Below, one piece after another: positions 55,707 to 64,000 of a stretch of DNA of 64,000 nt. The stretch covers positions 62,001-126,000 of the forward strand of contig NZ_JADNRS010000029.1 in NCBI RefSeq assembly GCF_015709225.1, given 5' to 3'. The position numbers were made by a program, and so were the translations under genes. The notes under the pieces were generated by a model. That model was not told the DNA's origin and ran no database searches. It saw only the letters and a program-made list of their open reading frames with translations. The DNA comes from Acholeplasma laidlawii (GTDB lineage: Bacteria > Bacillota_I > Bacilli_A > Acholeplasmatales > Acholeplasmataceae). Position 1 is the first letter of the stretch. Every line of letters begins with the position of its first letter.

Positions 55707-56761
55707 TGGAAAGAATTAAATCATTTTTACAAAAAGGTGTGGATGAATCACGTTTTCCGGGCGCGCATTACGCACTTATTACGAAGGATAATTTAATCAC
55801 TGATTTTGTTGGGTATAAACAAATATACCCAACAAAAGAGGTTTTAAGTGGGGATGAAATATATGATGTTGCATCCCTTACTAAAGTTATTTCAACCACA
55901 ACACTTATCTTAAAGTTAGTAGATGATAAATTACTATCTTTAGATACAAAATTACATACAATCTTGGATAGATATAAACATCCACATACAACCATTAAAG
56001 AATTACTTATCCATGCTTCAGGATTACCTGCTGATGTATCTAAAATTAGAACAGTAAAAACTAAAGAAGCAGTGATGGATATTATTTTTAGTATGGATTT
56101 AATTTATGAACCAAATACTAAAGTTGTATACTCTGATGTTGGTTTTATCTTGCTTGGTAAAGTGATAGAAAAAATGTATGAAATGCCAATTAATGAAGCC
56201 GCACAAAAATATATCTTCAATCCATTAGGTATGCTAGATTCAGGGTATAGACCAGAGGCTTCACGAGTAGCACCAACAGAAAATCATGACGATGATTTTT
56301 CAAAAGGACTACTTAAAGGTAAAGTGCATGATGAAAAATCCTATTTATTAGAAGGACTAGCTGGTCATGCGGGATTATTTTCTACAGTGTATGATATCGG
56401 TTTATTTATTCAAAGTATCATAAATAATAGATTTGTACTAAGTAAAGAAATGACAGATAAAATATTCTTACCACAGATTACCGATGACTCTTTAGGTTAT
56501 AAAGTAACTAGAACACTAGGTTACTTAAAACCCTATGAAGATAGTTTTGCAGGATCAAAACACAATTTTGAACATACCATAGGGCACACCGGTTTTACTG
56601 GGTGTCATATGTTTATTGATAAGCAAAATGAAATAGGATTTGTATTATTATCCAATGCTGTTCATCCAAAGCGTAGTTTAAATAGAATTATAGGTTTACG
56701 CAATGATTTAGGAAATATAATTTATGAAACGAAAGTAATTAGAAAAACGATTAAAAGGTGA
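55706..56761 (+). CDS. Beta-lactamase-fold serine hydrolase (AmiE/YbbE-like)
   Basis: A 351-residue class C beta-lactamase/penicillin-binding-protein fold. Nucleophile motif SLTK in VASLTKVIST, second motif YSDVG in VVYSDVGFILLGKVIEKM, and HTGFTG as the third (KTG-like) motif. The segment MLDSGYRPEA and the overall pattern resemble YbbE/AmiE, the MurNAc-peptide amidase-like protein of the Bacillus MurNAc operon. No signal peptide is visible, so it should be cytoplasmic, unlike AmiE. It starts on the last base of the previous stop and ends in TGA. It could equally be an esterase. Confidence 0.82.
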   Translation: MERIKSFLQKGVDESRFPGAHYALITKDNLITDFVGYKQIYPTKEVLSGDEIYDVASLTKVISTTTLILKLVDDKLLSLDTKLHTILDRYKHPHTTIKELLIHASGLPADVSKIRTVKTKEAVMDIIFSMDLIYEPNTKVVYSDVGFILLGKVIEKMYEMPINEAAQKYIFNPLGMLDSGYRPEASRVAPTENHDDDFSKGLLKGKVHDEKSYLLEGLAGHAGLFSTVYDIGLFIQSIINNRFVLSKEMTDKIFLPQITDDSLGYKVTRTLGYLKPYEDSFAGSKHNFEHTIGHTGFTGCHMFIDKQNEIGFVLLSNAVHPKRSLNRIIGLRNDLGNIIYETKVIRKTIKR

Positions 56762-56786
56762 AAATAATATTCAAAAAGTAAAAATA

Positions 56787-56848
56787 TGGAAGCGTTGTCT
56801 TTACAAATACACGTATTAGTTGACAGCGCTTTCATAATGTAATAAAAT
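56787..56848 (+). promoter_or_regulatory. Strong promoter with two CRE-like sites
   Basis: TTGACA (56820-56825), 17-base spacer, TAAAAT (56843-56848): close to consensus. TGACAGCGCTTTCA (56821-56834) overlaps the -35 and reads in reverse as TGAAAGCGCTGTCA, 13 of 14 CRE positions. TGGAAGCGTTGTCT (56787-56800) lies about 20 bases upstream. Placement fits repression. Confidence 0.7.
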
Positions 56849-56897
56849 TGAGTTGTATATTAAATATAAAAAAAAAGAAAAAGGGAGTAAAAAAAAG

Positions 56898-59306
56898 ATG
56901 AAAAAAATTACAACATTATTATTGTTGTTGATTGCTGCACTAGTTGTCGTAATGCCAACATTTGCAGATGAGGATCCTGTATTAACTGATTTGTATCCTT
57001 ATAAAGATCCAAATAGTATGACGGATAATCAACCGATGTTACCTGGCTCAATTAGAGTTGGTACTTCAAATTGGACTATGGAATTTCTTGGACATAGATA
57101 TCATTTTGTGCGTAGTGCAGTACGATACGCACATATGTGGACTGATGCTAATGCTGATGGTAAATTTGCACCAACAGAATTTCCAACACTAAGTTGGAAT
57201 GCATTTGCAGCTATGAATATTAATGATGGAACAGAATCAGTAGAAATCACAACTACTAATGATAGAACTGATACAACTTCAGTCGTTCATCGTCTATATT
57301 CCTATTTTAATGAAGATAATGAATTAGTAATGTTTGAAGACCATATCTTCCAATATTATATTCATAATGAGGGAACAGATTTTACTGATAATGCTGATTG
57401 GAGACTAGCTACTGTAGCTGAAACTGATGCATTTAAAGCTGCTGCAGATCCGTTAGTGGATACGCCAAATACAAGATATGCACATGTTAGAATCTTAAGA
57501 GATTCTGATGATGCAGATGGATATGTATTGGAACCTCTAACTTATCTTAAGTGGGTTAATCCAGATTTATCCGCAAAGCCAGTTGAACAACAATCATTAT
57601 TACTTGATTACAATCCAATTAATGTAGTTATTCCTGCAGGTTGGAAGGTAGTATCTTTTGGTACGAATGATCGTGGAACGATTAATGCAGATACTACTGC
57701 TTGGATACAAACATTTGTAAGTACATTCGAATTAGAAGAAGTTCCAGTAATGAAAGCTGTTTACAATAATCCAGGGATTTCATTTAATAATTTAGCAGCT
57801 CATGATGATGACCTTACATCTGAAGGAATTCAAATAATTGTTGATCATCAATCTACAGGCTTTAACTTACCAAGTAACGTTAATGTTACAAGAGTGAAGA
57901 TGTTTGATGAAACAGGTGAAATAATTAATTCAACCGAAAAACTATCTTATAAAGTTCATGTATATGATGCTGTTGATTATAATTCAGCTGAAGAAGAACA
58001 CGTTCCAACAATTTTAGAGACTATTTCATTTGATTATGATGCTGAAGAAGATAAGTATACTCAAGACAAGGCATTGTCTGCTGTTGATTCTTCTGTTTTC
58101 GGAGCTGGATATATTGCGGTTTATACTGTAGATCATCCTGAAGACGGACTAACAGAAGTTGAAGTTGAGATTGCTGTTGGTGTGTTACCTCCTAAATTTG
58201 AAAATGTTAAGACTCGTTACGTTGACGAAAACGTCTTTGTAGATTTATTAGGTGAAGTTACAGCAAACGATGGTTATGGAAATGATAAGACAGATGATAT
58301 TAAAATTGCTGCTCCAACTGGATTTAATATTTATAATCCAAAAGCTGGAGAATATACAATTAACTTAGAATTCACTCACACTGTTGAAGTTGCAGGAGAT
58401 ATAATTCCTGACACTGTTACACTTGCTGACGAAACTGTCATTACTGGTACTAGAAAAAATGTTAATTATCCTTCATACGGTCTAGAAACCACGATTTATA
58501 CAGAACCATTCCTTTATACAAACACCGCATTCCAAGGTTGGATTGTAGTTGAATTTGATAAAGATGGTAAGATGATACAATCTGTTGCAAGAAATACATG
58601 GGAAGCATGGGGTGAATCCGGATCAATCTCTGGTATGTCTGATGCTGGTATTAAAGCTTGGTTAGAAGGTATTGACTTCTCAGAAGGCGGATTTGTTGTA
58701 TTCTTCGGACAAACTGCAGATAGACCTAAAGCTCAATTATTAAGATTTGGAGATCAAGTAACATTTGTAGAAGGTTATCAAGAACCATCAACTTATGTTG
58801 ATATTATTACTAAAACATCATACAAATTAGTTGTTGATGATAAAACAGCTCCTGAAGCAATCGTCGTTAATAATAACTTAACTATCGAAGCTGATGCATT
58901 CGCATCTGCTGAAGCAGCTATCTTATCAAACATCGTTGGTGTTGATAACTTCGATACAAGAACACAATTAAGTCTATTCGTATTAAATAACGGTGGTTTA
59001 TCATTAACAAGTGGTAAATTATCAGTTGGTACTTATACAGTAACTGTTGGCGTTGAAGACCGCGCTGGTAACGCAAGCGAAGTTTCATACACATTAACTG
59101 TAAAAGCAGCTAAACCAACTCAAGAAGATGTAGAAGCACAAATTCCTCAAGACACTATCACACCTGATCAAGTAGAAGAAGCTATTCAAGATGCTTTAGA
59201 TTCTTATGACGGGGTAAGCGTATTAACTGCAGTTCTTATGTCATTAGGTGCAGCATTAGTATCATTTGGTGGTGCAGCATTACTATTCTTCTTAAAGAAA
59301 AAATAA
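56898..59306 (+). CDS. Membrane-anchored surface protein with Ig-like C-terminal domain
   Basis: The start is ATG 56898, behind AAGGGAG (802 aa); an upstream ATG at 56853 would give a Lys-rich stretch before the signal peptide. Signal peptide about 1-24 (LLLLIAALVVVMPTFA), a large beta-rich middle with no family I recognise (contains WRLATVAETDAF and YVLEPLTYLKW), an Ig-like domain near 660-735 (DKTAPEAIVVNNNLTIEADAF to VEDRAGNASEVSYTLTV), and a transmembrane helix at the end with KKK tail. Own strong promoter and terminator. It may be an adhesin or a glycan-binding surface scaffold for the neighbouring sugar system. Confidence 0.72.
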   Translation: MKKITTLLLLLIAALVVVMPTFADEDPVLTDLYPYKDPNSMTDNQPMLPGSIRVGTSNWTMEFLGHRYHFVRSAVRYAHMWTDANADGKFAPTEFPTLSWNAFAAMNINDGTESVEITTTNDRTDTTSVVHRLYSYFNEDNELVMFEDHIFQYYIHNEGTDFTDNADWRLATVAETDAFKAAADPLVDTPNTRYAHVRILRDSDDADGYVLEPLTYLKWVNPDLSAKPVEQQSLLLDYNPINVVIPAGWKVVSFGTNDRGTINADTTAWIQTFVSTFELEEVPVMKAVYNNPGISFNNLAAHDDDLTSEGIQIIVDHQSTGFNLPSNVNVTRVKMFDETGEIINSTEKLSYKVHVYDAVDYNSAEEEHVPTILETISFDYDAEEDKYTQDKALSAVDSSVFGAGYIAVYTVDHPEDGLTEVEVEIAVGVLPPKFENVKTRYVDENVFVDLLGEVTANDGYGNDKTDDIKIAAPTGFNIYNPKAGEYTINLEFTHTVEVAGDIIPDTVTLADETVITGTRKNVNYPSYGLETTIYTEPFLYTNTAFQGWIVVEFDKDGKMIQSVARNTWEAWGESGSISGMSDAGIKAWLEGIDFSEGGFVVFFGQTADRPKAQLLRFGDQVTFVEGYQEPSTYVDIITKTSYKLVVDDKTAPEAIVVNNNLTIEADAFASAEAAILSNIVGVDNFDTRTQLSLFVLNNGGLSLTSGKLSVGTYTVTVGVEDRAGNASEVSYTLTVKAAKPTQEDVEAQIPQDTITPDQVEEAIQDALDSYDGVSVLTAVLMSLGAALVSFGGAALLFFLKKK

Positions 59307-59323
59307 GACTTTAGTTTAATTCG

Positions 59324-59356
59324 AAAAGCCCAATAATAAATTGGGCTTTTTGTTTC
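59324..59356 (+). terminator. Terminator after the surface protein gene
   Basis: AAAAGCCCAA (59324-59333) pairs with TTGGGCTTTT (59341-59350), then TGTTTC. Confidence 0.85.
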
Positions 59357-59370
59357 ATTGTGTGACAATA

Positions 59371-59460
59371 TGTAAGCGTTTGAAAAAGTTTTTAATAATA
59401 TGAAAATAAGTAGAAAAAATAGATAAAAAAAATCAAATCATACTATTTACATAGTATAAT
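59371..59460 (+). promoter_or_regulatory. Promoter region of the solute-binding protein gene with distal CRE-like site
   Basis: TGTAAGCGTTTGAA (59371-59384) matches the CRE consensus at 13 of 14 positions. The best -10 is TATAAT at 59455-59460, about 70 bases downstream, with no good -35. A site this far upstream fits activation or an unrecognised second start. Confidence 0.5.
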
Positions 59461-59502
59461 TTAAGTGAAGTTTAATTACAAAAAATACAAAGGAGCTTAA
59501 AT

Positions 59503-61074
59503 ATGAAAAAAATATTTAGCGTATTATTACTGTTAGTCGCAATGTTTGCTTTAGTAGCGTGTGACAATACAGAAGGTAATGGTAACGATAAAAATTCAGC
59601 TACAATAACAGGTGCAGCGGATGTTACAATCAACGTAGGTGATGAGTTTGATCCGATGAGCAATGTTAAAGCTGAAGATACAGTAGATGGAAACATTACT
59701 ACACGTATCGAAGTAAGTGGTACAGTACTTACAAACACAGCAGGAACTTATACTTTAACTTATACAGTAGAAGGTTCTGATGGTAAAGTAACCACAGTAA
59801 AAAGAGTTGTAACTGTAGTACAAAATCATACTACACCTCCAACAGAAATCGTAATTATGCATGGTGCACCTTATGAGGTTGACCCATTCGATGCGGCTTT
59901 CTCTGGTAGAGAACAACAAGCAAGACAAACTAAACAAAGAGAAGTTGAATCAAGACTAAATGTTAAAGTAGTATACAAGGCATACCCTGCGGCAGCTGCT
60001 TGGGGACCAGACCGCATTACTGCAATTATTCAAGCATCAGTAGCGGGAGCTCCATTAGCAGATATCTTATGGACAACTTCTGACTGGACTGCTCAATTAG
60101 CTAACGCAAATGCAATTGTTCCTGTTGACAAATATTTAGCATCAACTGGTACAAACATTACAACAGAGGCGAAACAACTAGGAACATTCAAGAGTCAGTT
60201 CTATGCATTCTCAGCAAATAAACCTACTGTGGATGTTGGTCTATACTTCAATATTGAATTAGTTGATGACCTAGGTATTGAAAACCCAGCTGAGTTATAT
60301 AATAACGGTGAATGGACTTGGTCTAAATTTGAACAATGGGCAGATGCTGCTAAAGCTGCGCTTCCAAGTTTAGGCGATGACTATAAAGTTCTAGGTGGTG
60401 TACGTGCTGTATATGCTGAAAATATGATTCCATTAAATGGTGGTTCATTAATTAACGCATTATCTGGTCGTGTTGCATTCCATCAAACACCAGCATTAGA
60501 AACATATAGTTTCTTACATGGTTTATATAATAAAGGACTATTTGAAGGTACAGGTACTTATGATGTTGGATCTCCATTATGGCAAGCAGGTAAAGTTGTT
60601 ATTCATCCAGGTAGTTTCTGGTTCTTAAATGCAGAAAACAGATGGAAGAACTTATCATTTGACTTAGGATTTGTTCCTTATCCATCAAGTGATACATACA
60701 CTGGTGATTATGTTTCTCCAATCGGTGGTGTTGCAGTATACACATTATCAAGTGGATTAACTCCTGCTAAGGAAGCATTAGCATTCCAAGTATGGAACGA
60801 GATTCAAATGTGGAAGACAGACACTGAACTATCAGATGAATTCTACGCAACATTAGTACAAAGATTCAATGATGAAAATTCAATTGATGCTTACCTAAGC
60901 ATTTATGACAAAGTAACATTAGACTTAACTGGTGCACTAGGCATCGGAAAATTCGCGGCAAATGGTTGGTATGGTGCAGCAAACCTTGCAACCTCTAATG
61001 GCGACGCTAGAGGTGAAATGGACAAAATCAGACCTGCTTACGAAGACGCACTTGCATCATATTTAGGACAATAA
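59503..61074 (+). CDS. Sugar ABC transporter solute-binding lipoprotein
   Basis: A 523-residue binding protein. Lipobox ALVAC (Cys20) anchors it outside. Residues about 32-108 form an Ig-like DUF5011 domain (VTINVGDEFDPMSN to VTTVKRVVTVV), then a family 1 solute-binding fold: ADILWTTSDWTAQLANANAIVPVD, VGLYFNIELVDDLGIENP, NNGEWTWSKFEQWADAAK and GFVPYPSSDTYTGDYVSPIGGVAVY. The W/Y-rich sequence fits oligosaccharide capture. AGGAGC precedes the ATG. A hairpin follows that may stabilise this segment of the transcript. No permease genes lie within the window. Confidence 0.85.
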   Translation: MKKIFSVLLLLVAMFALVACDNTEGNGNDKNSATITGAADVTINVGDEFDPMSNVKAEDTVDGNITTRIEVSGTVLTNTAGTYTLTYTVEGSDGKVTTVKRVVTVVQNHTTPPTEIVIMHGAPYEVDPFDAAFSGREQQARQTKQREVESRLNVKVVYKAYPAAAAWGPDRITAIIQASVAGAPLADILWTTSDWTAQLANANAIVPVDKYLASTGTNITTEAKQLGTFKSQFYAFSANKPTVDVGLYFNIELVDDLGIENPAELYNNGEWTWSKFEQWADAAKAALPSLGDDYKVLGGVRAVYAENMIPLNGGSLINALSGRVAFHQTPALETYSFLHGLYNKGLFEGTGTYDVGSPLWQAGKVVIHPGSFWFLNAENRWKNLSFDLGFVPYPSSDTYTGDYVSPIGGVAVYTLSSGLTPAKEALAFQVWNEIQMWKTDTELSDEFYATLVQRFNDENSIDAYLSIYDKVTLDLTGALGIGKFAANGWYGAANLATSNGDARGEMDKIRPAYEDALASYLGQ

Positions 61075-61089
61075 CAAAAGAAACGATCT

Positions 61090-61143
61090 TGGTATAACCT
61101 TCCTTATGTTTTAAAACTGCATAAGGAAGGTGGTACCATTTTC
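61090..61143 (+). promoter_or_regulatory. Intercistronic hairpin between two binding-protein genes
   Basis: ACCTTCCTTATG (61097-61108) pairs perfectly with CATAAGGAAGGT (61120-61131). TGGTA (61090-61094) and TACCA (61134-61138) extend it below a 2x2 internal loop. The tail TTTTC is short, so partial termination or mRNA protection is more likely than a full stop. Confidence 0.6.
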
Positions 61144-61158
61144 ATTGAGGTGAGGCAT

Positions 61159-64000
61159 TTGAAAAAAATACATATTATATTGTTAGTGTTATTAATTGCG
61201 TTTATAACGTTCTTAGTTACGGATACACTAAAGATAGCTTTTGACACGGATCATTTAAAATATAACGTCAGCTTAGATGTTGAATCTACTAGAGATTCAG
61301 ATAATGATTCATATGTTAAAAACTACAAAAATTACATTGCATCAAATCCAGCAACTTATCCAAAAGATAAAACTATCCTTGTTTCAGCAAAGGATTTTAC
61401 GCATATTGAAGGTAATTATGAAATCATCAATAACTTTAATGGTGTTGCGGAATCAGTATTAACTGATGAGGTTGGATCTATTAGTTTACCTGTAGAGATT
61501 GAAGAAGCAGGGTTTTATACTATTAGAGTTAATTACTACGCATATGAAGGGAAAAGTTCAGCGATTGAAAGACGCGTTTTTATTAATGGAATAGTTCCAT
61601 TTGATGCTGCAGATAACGTATTATTCCAACGTTACTATGGCAATGCTGATGTTGTTTATCAAGATTACGCGGGTAATGATATTAGACCAAGTCAAGTTGA
61701 AAAACCAATTTGGACATCAAAATTAATTGGTGACCCACTTGGTTATATAACAGAACCATTTAATTTTTATTTAAATTCTGGTACAAATGTTATTAAGTTT
61801 GAAAGTTTAAGAGAACCACTTTTAATTGAATCTATTGTAATAGAATCAGTAAAATCTTTACCAACTTACGAAGAAGTTAAAGCTCATTATGAAGCTAATA
61901 ACTATGAAGTTGCTAAAGAAGAACTTCAATTTGTTCAAGCAGAAGATGCTGTTCGTACGACATCCCCAACACTATATCCTTTAAATGATCGTACATCATC
62001 AAGAACAATGCCATCCGATCCTACTTTAATCAAATTAAACACCATTGGTGGTACAAACTGGGATAAAGCAGGAGATCAAATCACATGGAAATTTGAAGTA
62101 CCTAAGACAGGTCTTTACGAAATTTCTATGCGTTTAAAACAAAGACTAGCTAATGGTATGGTTGTCTTTAGAGATATTTATATTGATGGTGAAATTCCGT
62201 TCGCTGAAATGGAAGGTTTTGCATTCAAATTCTCTAATGACTGGAGAATCCAAACATTAGGAACAGATGAAGAATCATTCTTATTTTATTTAGAAGAAGG
62301 AACTCATGAGTTGACAATGGAAGTTTCATTAGGTATTTATGGTCAACTAATTTCAGACTTACAAGACGTTATTGATAATTTAAATAAAATCTATCGTGAA
62401 ATATTAATTTACACAGGACCAAGTCCTGACCCATTTAGAGATTATGAATTAGCAAACCGTATACCTAATTTAGTTTCTAGATTTACAAGTGAATTAGAAC
62501 ACGCCAAATATATTAGAGAAACATTAATCAATGTATCCGGTAATCGTAGTGAAAAAACAGGTATCTTAGATACTGTTATTCTTCAATTACAAGATTTTAT
62601 TAAACGCCCTCGTGGTATTCAAAATAGTTTATCAACTTACGTTTCAAACATTTCTTCATTAGGTACATTGGTTATTTTATTATCCAGTCAACCGCTAGAA
62701 ATTGATTACTTTACACTACATGAACCAGGTGCTAAAATGCCACAATCTACACCAAGTTTCTTTGAAAATACTTGGTTTGGATTTAGATCATTCTTAGCTA
62801 CATTTACAACAGACTTTGCGGCTGTAGGTCGTAGAGATACTGGTGAAGTAAACGAAACTATTGAAGTTTGGTTATCAATTGGTCAAGACCAAGCAAACAT
62901 TTTAAGAAAATTAATAGATGAAACTTTTGCACCACAAAATCAAATTCAGGTGGATTTAAAATTAGTTTCAGGTGCATCATTATTACCTGCTACATTATCC
63001 GGTAGAGGGCCTGATGTGGCTATTGGTCAAGCAGACTCAACACCTGTTAACTACGCTATGCGTAATGCAGTTTATGATTTAACTCAATTTGAAGATTTCG
63101 ATGAAATCGCTCAAAGATTTATGCCAAGTGCATTAGTTCCATATGAATTTGATGGTAGCTATTATGCATTACCAGAACAACAAATATTCTTAATGATGTT
63201 CTATAGAACAGATATTTTTGAAGAACTAGGTTTAACACCTCCAAATACTTGGAGAGAAGTTGTAGAGATGATTCCTTCTTTACAAAAACATAACCTCGAA
63301 TTCTATTTACCAGTTCCATTAACTCAAGGTGCTGCAATCATCTTGCCACCAAACCCGATTTTCTCAACTATGTTCTACCAAAATGATGGTGAGTTCTACA
63401 TTGATGGTGATAGACAAGCGGGCTTTAATGAAGGAAATGGACCTAAGGTTTTTGAACAATGGTCATCATTCTATACAAACTATTCATTCCCTGTAGAGGC
63501 GAACTTCAATAACCGTTTTAGAAGTGGTCAAATGCCAATCGGTATTTCTTACTACAATACATATAACGTATTAAGTGTTTTTGCGCCTGAGATCCGTGGT
63601 AAATGGAACTTTGTTGCTGTACCTGGTACAGAGTATCTTGATGAACTTGGTCAAACTCAAATTAGACGTGAAACTGTAGCAACAGGTACGGGTGGTATCA
63701 TCTTAAATCAATCCAATAAAAAAGAAGAGTCATGGGAATTCCTAAAATGGTGGACATCTACTGAAACTCAAATGCGTTTTGGTCGTGAACTAGAAGGTAT
63801 TTTAGGGGCAGCAGCTAGATATCCAACTGCAAACGTTGAAGCTATGGAACAATTACCATGGACAATCGATGAATTAGCAAAACTAAAAGAACAATGGGCA
63901 TGGGTACGTGGTATTCCTGAGGTTCCAGGTGGATATATGACTGGTCGTCATTTAGACAATGCATTTAGACTTGTATTAAATGAAGCAGCGAACCCACGTG
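61159..64000 (+). CDS. Large solute-binding protein with N-terminal sandwich modules (cut by window edge)
   Basis: Open to the window edge: 947 codons without a stop. Start TTG 61159, 6 bases after GAGGTG. Residues 4-22 are a hydrophobic anchor or signal without a lipobox Cys. Two beta-sandwich, carbohydrate-binding-like regions follow (about 70-230, with VRVNYYAYEGKSSAIERRVFINGIVPF; and about 270-400, with GLYEISMRLKQRL and VVFRDIYIDGEIPF), then a helical spacer (about 400-520) and, from about 560, a solute-binding fold (TIEVWLSIGQDQANILRKLI, LSGRGPDVAIGQAD, LPEQQIFLMMFYRTDIFEELGL, WEFLKWW). The fusion is unusually long for a binding protein. Confidence 0.82.
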   Translation, partial: MKKIHIILLVLLIAFITFLVTDTLKIAFDTDHLKYNVSLDVESTRDSDNDSYVKNYKNYIASNPATYPKDKTILVSAKDFTHIEGNYEIINNFNGVAESVLTDEVGSISLPVEIEEAGFYTIRVNYYAYEGKSSAIERRVFINGIVPFDAADNVLFQRYYGNADVVYQDYAGNDIRPSQVEKPIWTSKLIGDPLGYITEPFNFYLNSGTNVIKFESLREPLLIESIVIESVKSLPTYEEVKAHYEANNYEVAKEELQFVQAEDAVRTTSPTLYPLNDRTSSRTMPSDPTLIKLNTIGGTNWDKAGDQITWKFEVPKTGLYEISMRLKQRLANGMVVFRDIYIDGEIPFAEMEGFAFKFSNDWRIQTLGTDEESFLFYLEEGTHELTMEVSLGIYGQLISDLQDVIDNLNKIYREILIYTGPSPDPFRDYELANRIPNLVSRFTSELEHAKYIRETLINVSGNRSEKTGILDTVILQLQDFIKRPRGIQNSLSTYVSNISSLGTLVILLSSQPLEIDYFTLHEPGAKMPQSTPSFFENTWFGFRSFLATFTTDFAAVGRRDTGEVNETIEVWLSIGQDQANILRKLIDETFAPQNQIQVDLKLVSGASLLPATLSGRGPDVAIGQADSTPVNYAMRNAVYDLTQFEDFDEIAQRFMPSALVPYEFDGSYYALPEQQIFLMMFYRTDIFEELGLTPPNTWREVVEMIPSLQKHNLEFYLPVPLTQGAAIILPPNPIFSTMFYQNDGEFYIDGDRQAGFNEGNGPKVFEQWSSFYTNYSFPVEANFNNRFRSGQMPIGISYYNTYNVLSVFAPEIRGKWNFVAVPGTEYLDELGQTQIRRETVATGTGGIILNQSNKKEESWEFLKWWTSTETQMRFGRELEGILGAAARYPTANVEAMEQLPWTIDELAKLKEQWAWVRGIPEVPGGYMTGRHLDNAFRLVLNEAANPR

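Overview
The window looks like chromosome of an Acholeplasma-type mollicute. It is AT-rich with a low-GC Gram-positive gene repertoire: both replicative polymerases (PolC and DnaE), DnaD next to Nth, a Phe T-box, and the RecG/PlsX/RNase III and ThiN/L28/FakA neighbourhoods. UGA is a stop codon (rnc and the beta-lactamase-fold gene both end in TGA) and Trp is always TGG, which excludes the UGA=Trp mycoplasmas. The genus, and therefore the absence of a cell wall, is inferred from this content and not proven. No transposon, prophage, CRISPR array or rRNA gene was seen.

Layout. Positions 1-7100 hold divergent mevalonate genes (mvaA, cut by the window edge, and mvaS), a tiny basic ORF on the minus strand, then recG-plsX-rnc-dnaD-nth, mostly overlapping. 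Positions 7140-12340 hold a self-contained module: an XRE-type regulator with a long helical C-terminus, a 15-codon leader ORF inside what reads as a complete four-segment transcription attenuator, and a heterodimeric ABC exporter pair with one degenerate ATP site. Positions 12390-43100 are mainly housekeeping: an Ig-repeat surface protein, flavodoxin, dnaE, an M29 aminopeptidase, an FMN reductase, acpP, leuS, the tRNA-wobble pair mnmL/mnmM, polC, a YccA-like membrane protein, a T-box with pheST, rlmN-rsgA-rpe-thiN, rpmB divergent from fakA, tRNA-Leu(GAG), a Nudix gene broken at codon 5, and a GNAT gene. Positions 43185-44525 hold a coiled-coil DUF2130 protein with nuclease-like residues.

Positions 44600-64000 form one carbohydrate locus. 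It encodes a lipoprotein, a secreted NAGPA-type phosphodiester glycosidase, an RpiR/MurR-like regulator, anhydro-MurNAc kinase (AnmK), a GH4-like protein that has lost its metal ligands, a cytoplasmic GHL10 protein, a surface protein with two GHL10 domains, a cytoplasmic beta-lactamase-fold hydrolase, an Ig-type surface protein, and two tandem solute-binding proteins. The second binding protein is fused to sandwich modules and runs off the window. CcpA/LacI-like 14-bp sites recur at its promoters and I did not see them in the intergenic regions of the first 44 kb.

How it may work together: the surface GHL10 protein cuts a glycan, the binding proteins capture fragments, and cytoplasmic GHL10, GH4-like, hydrolase and AnmK convert them to sugar phosphates. 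AnmK and the known GHL10 protein DigH point to peptidoglycan-derived glycan, a surprising diet for a bacterium that probably has no wall. This locus and the attenuator-controlled exporter are the two most interesting parts of the window.
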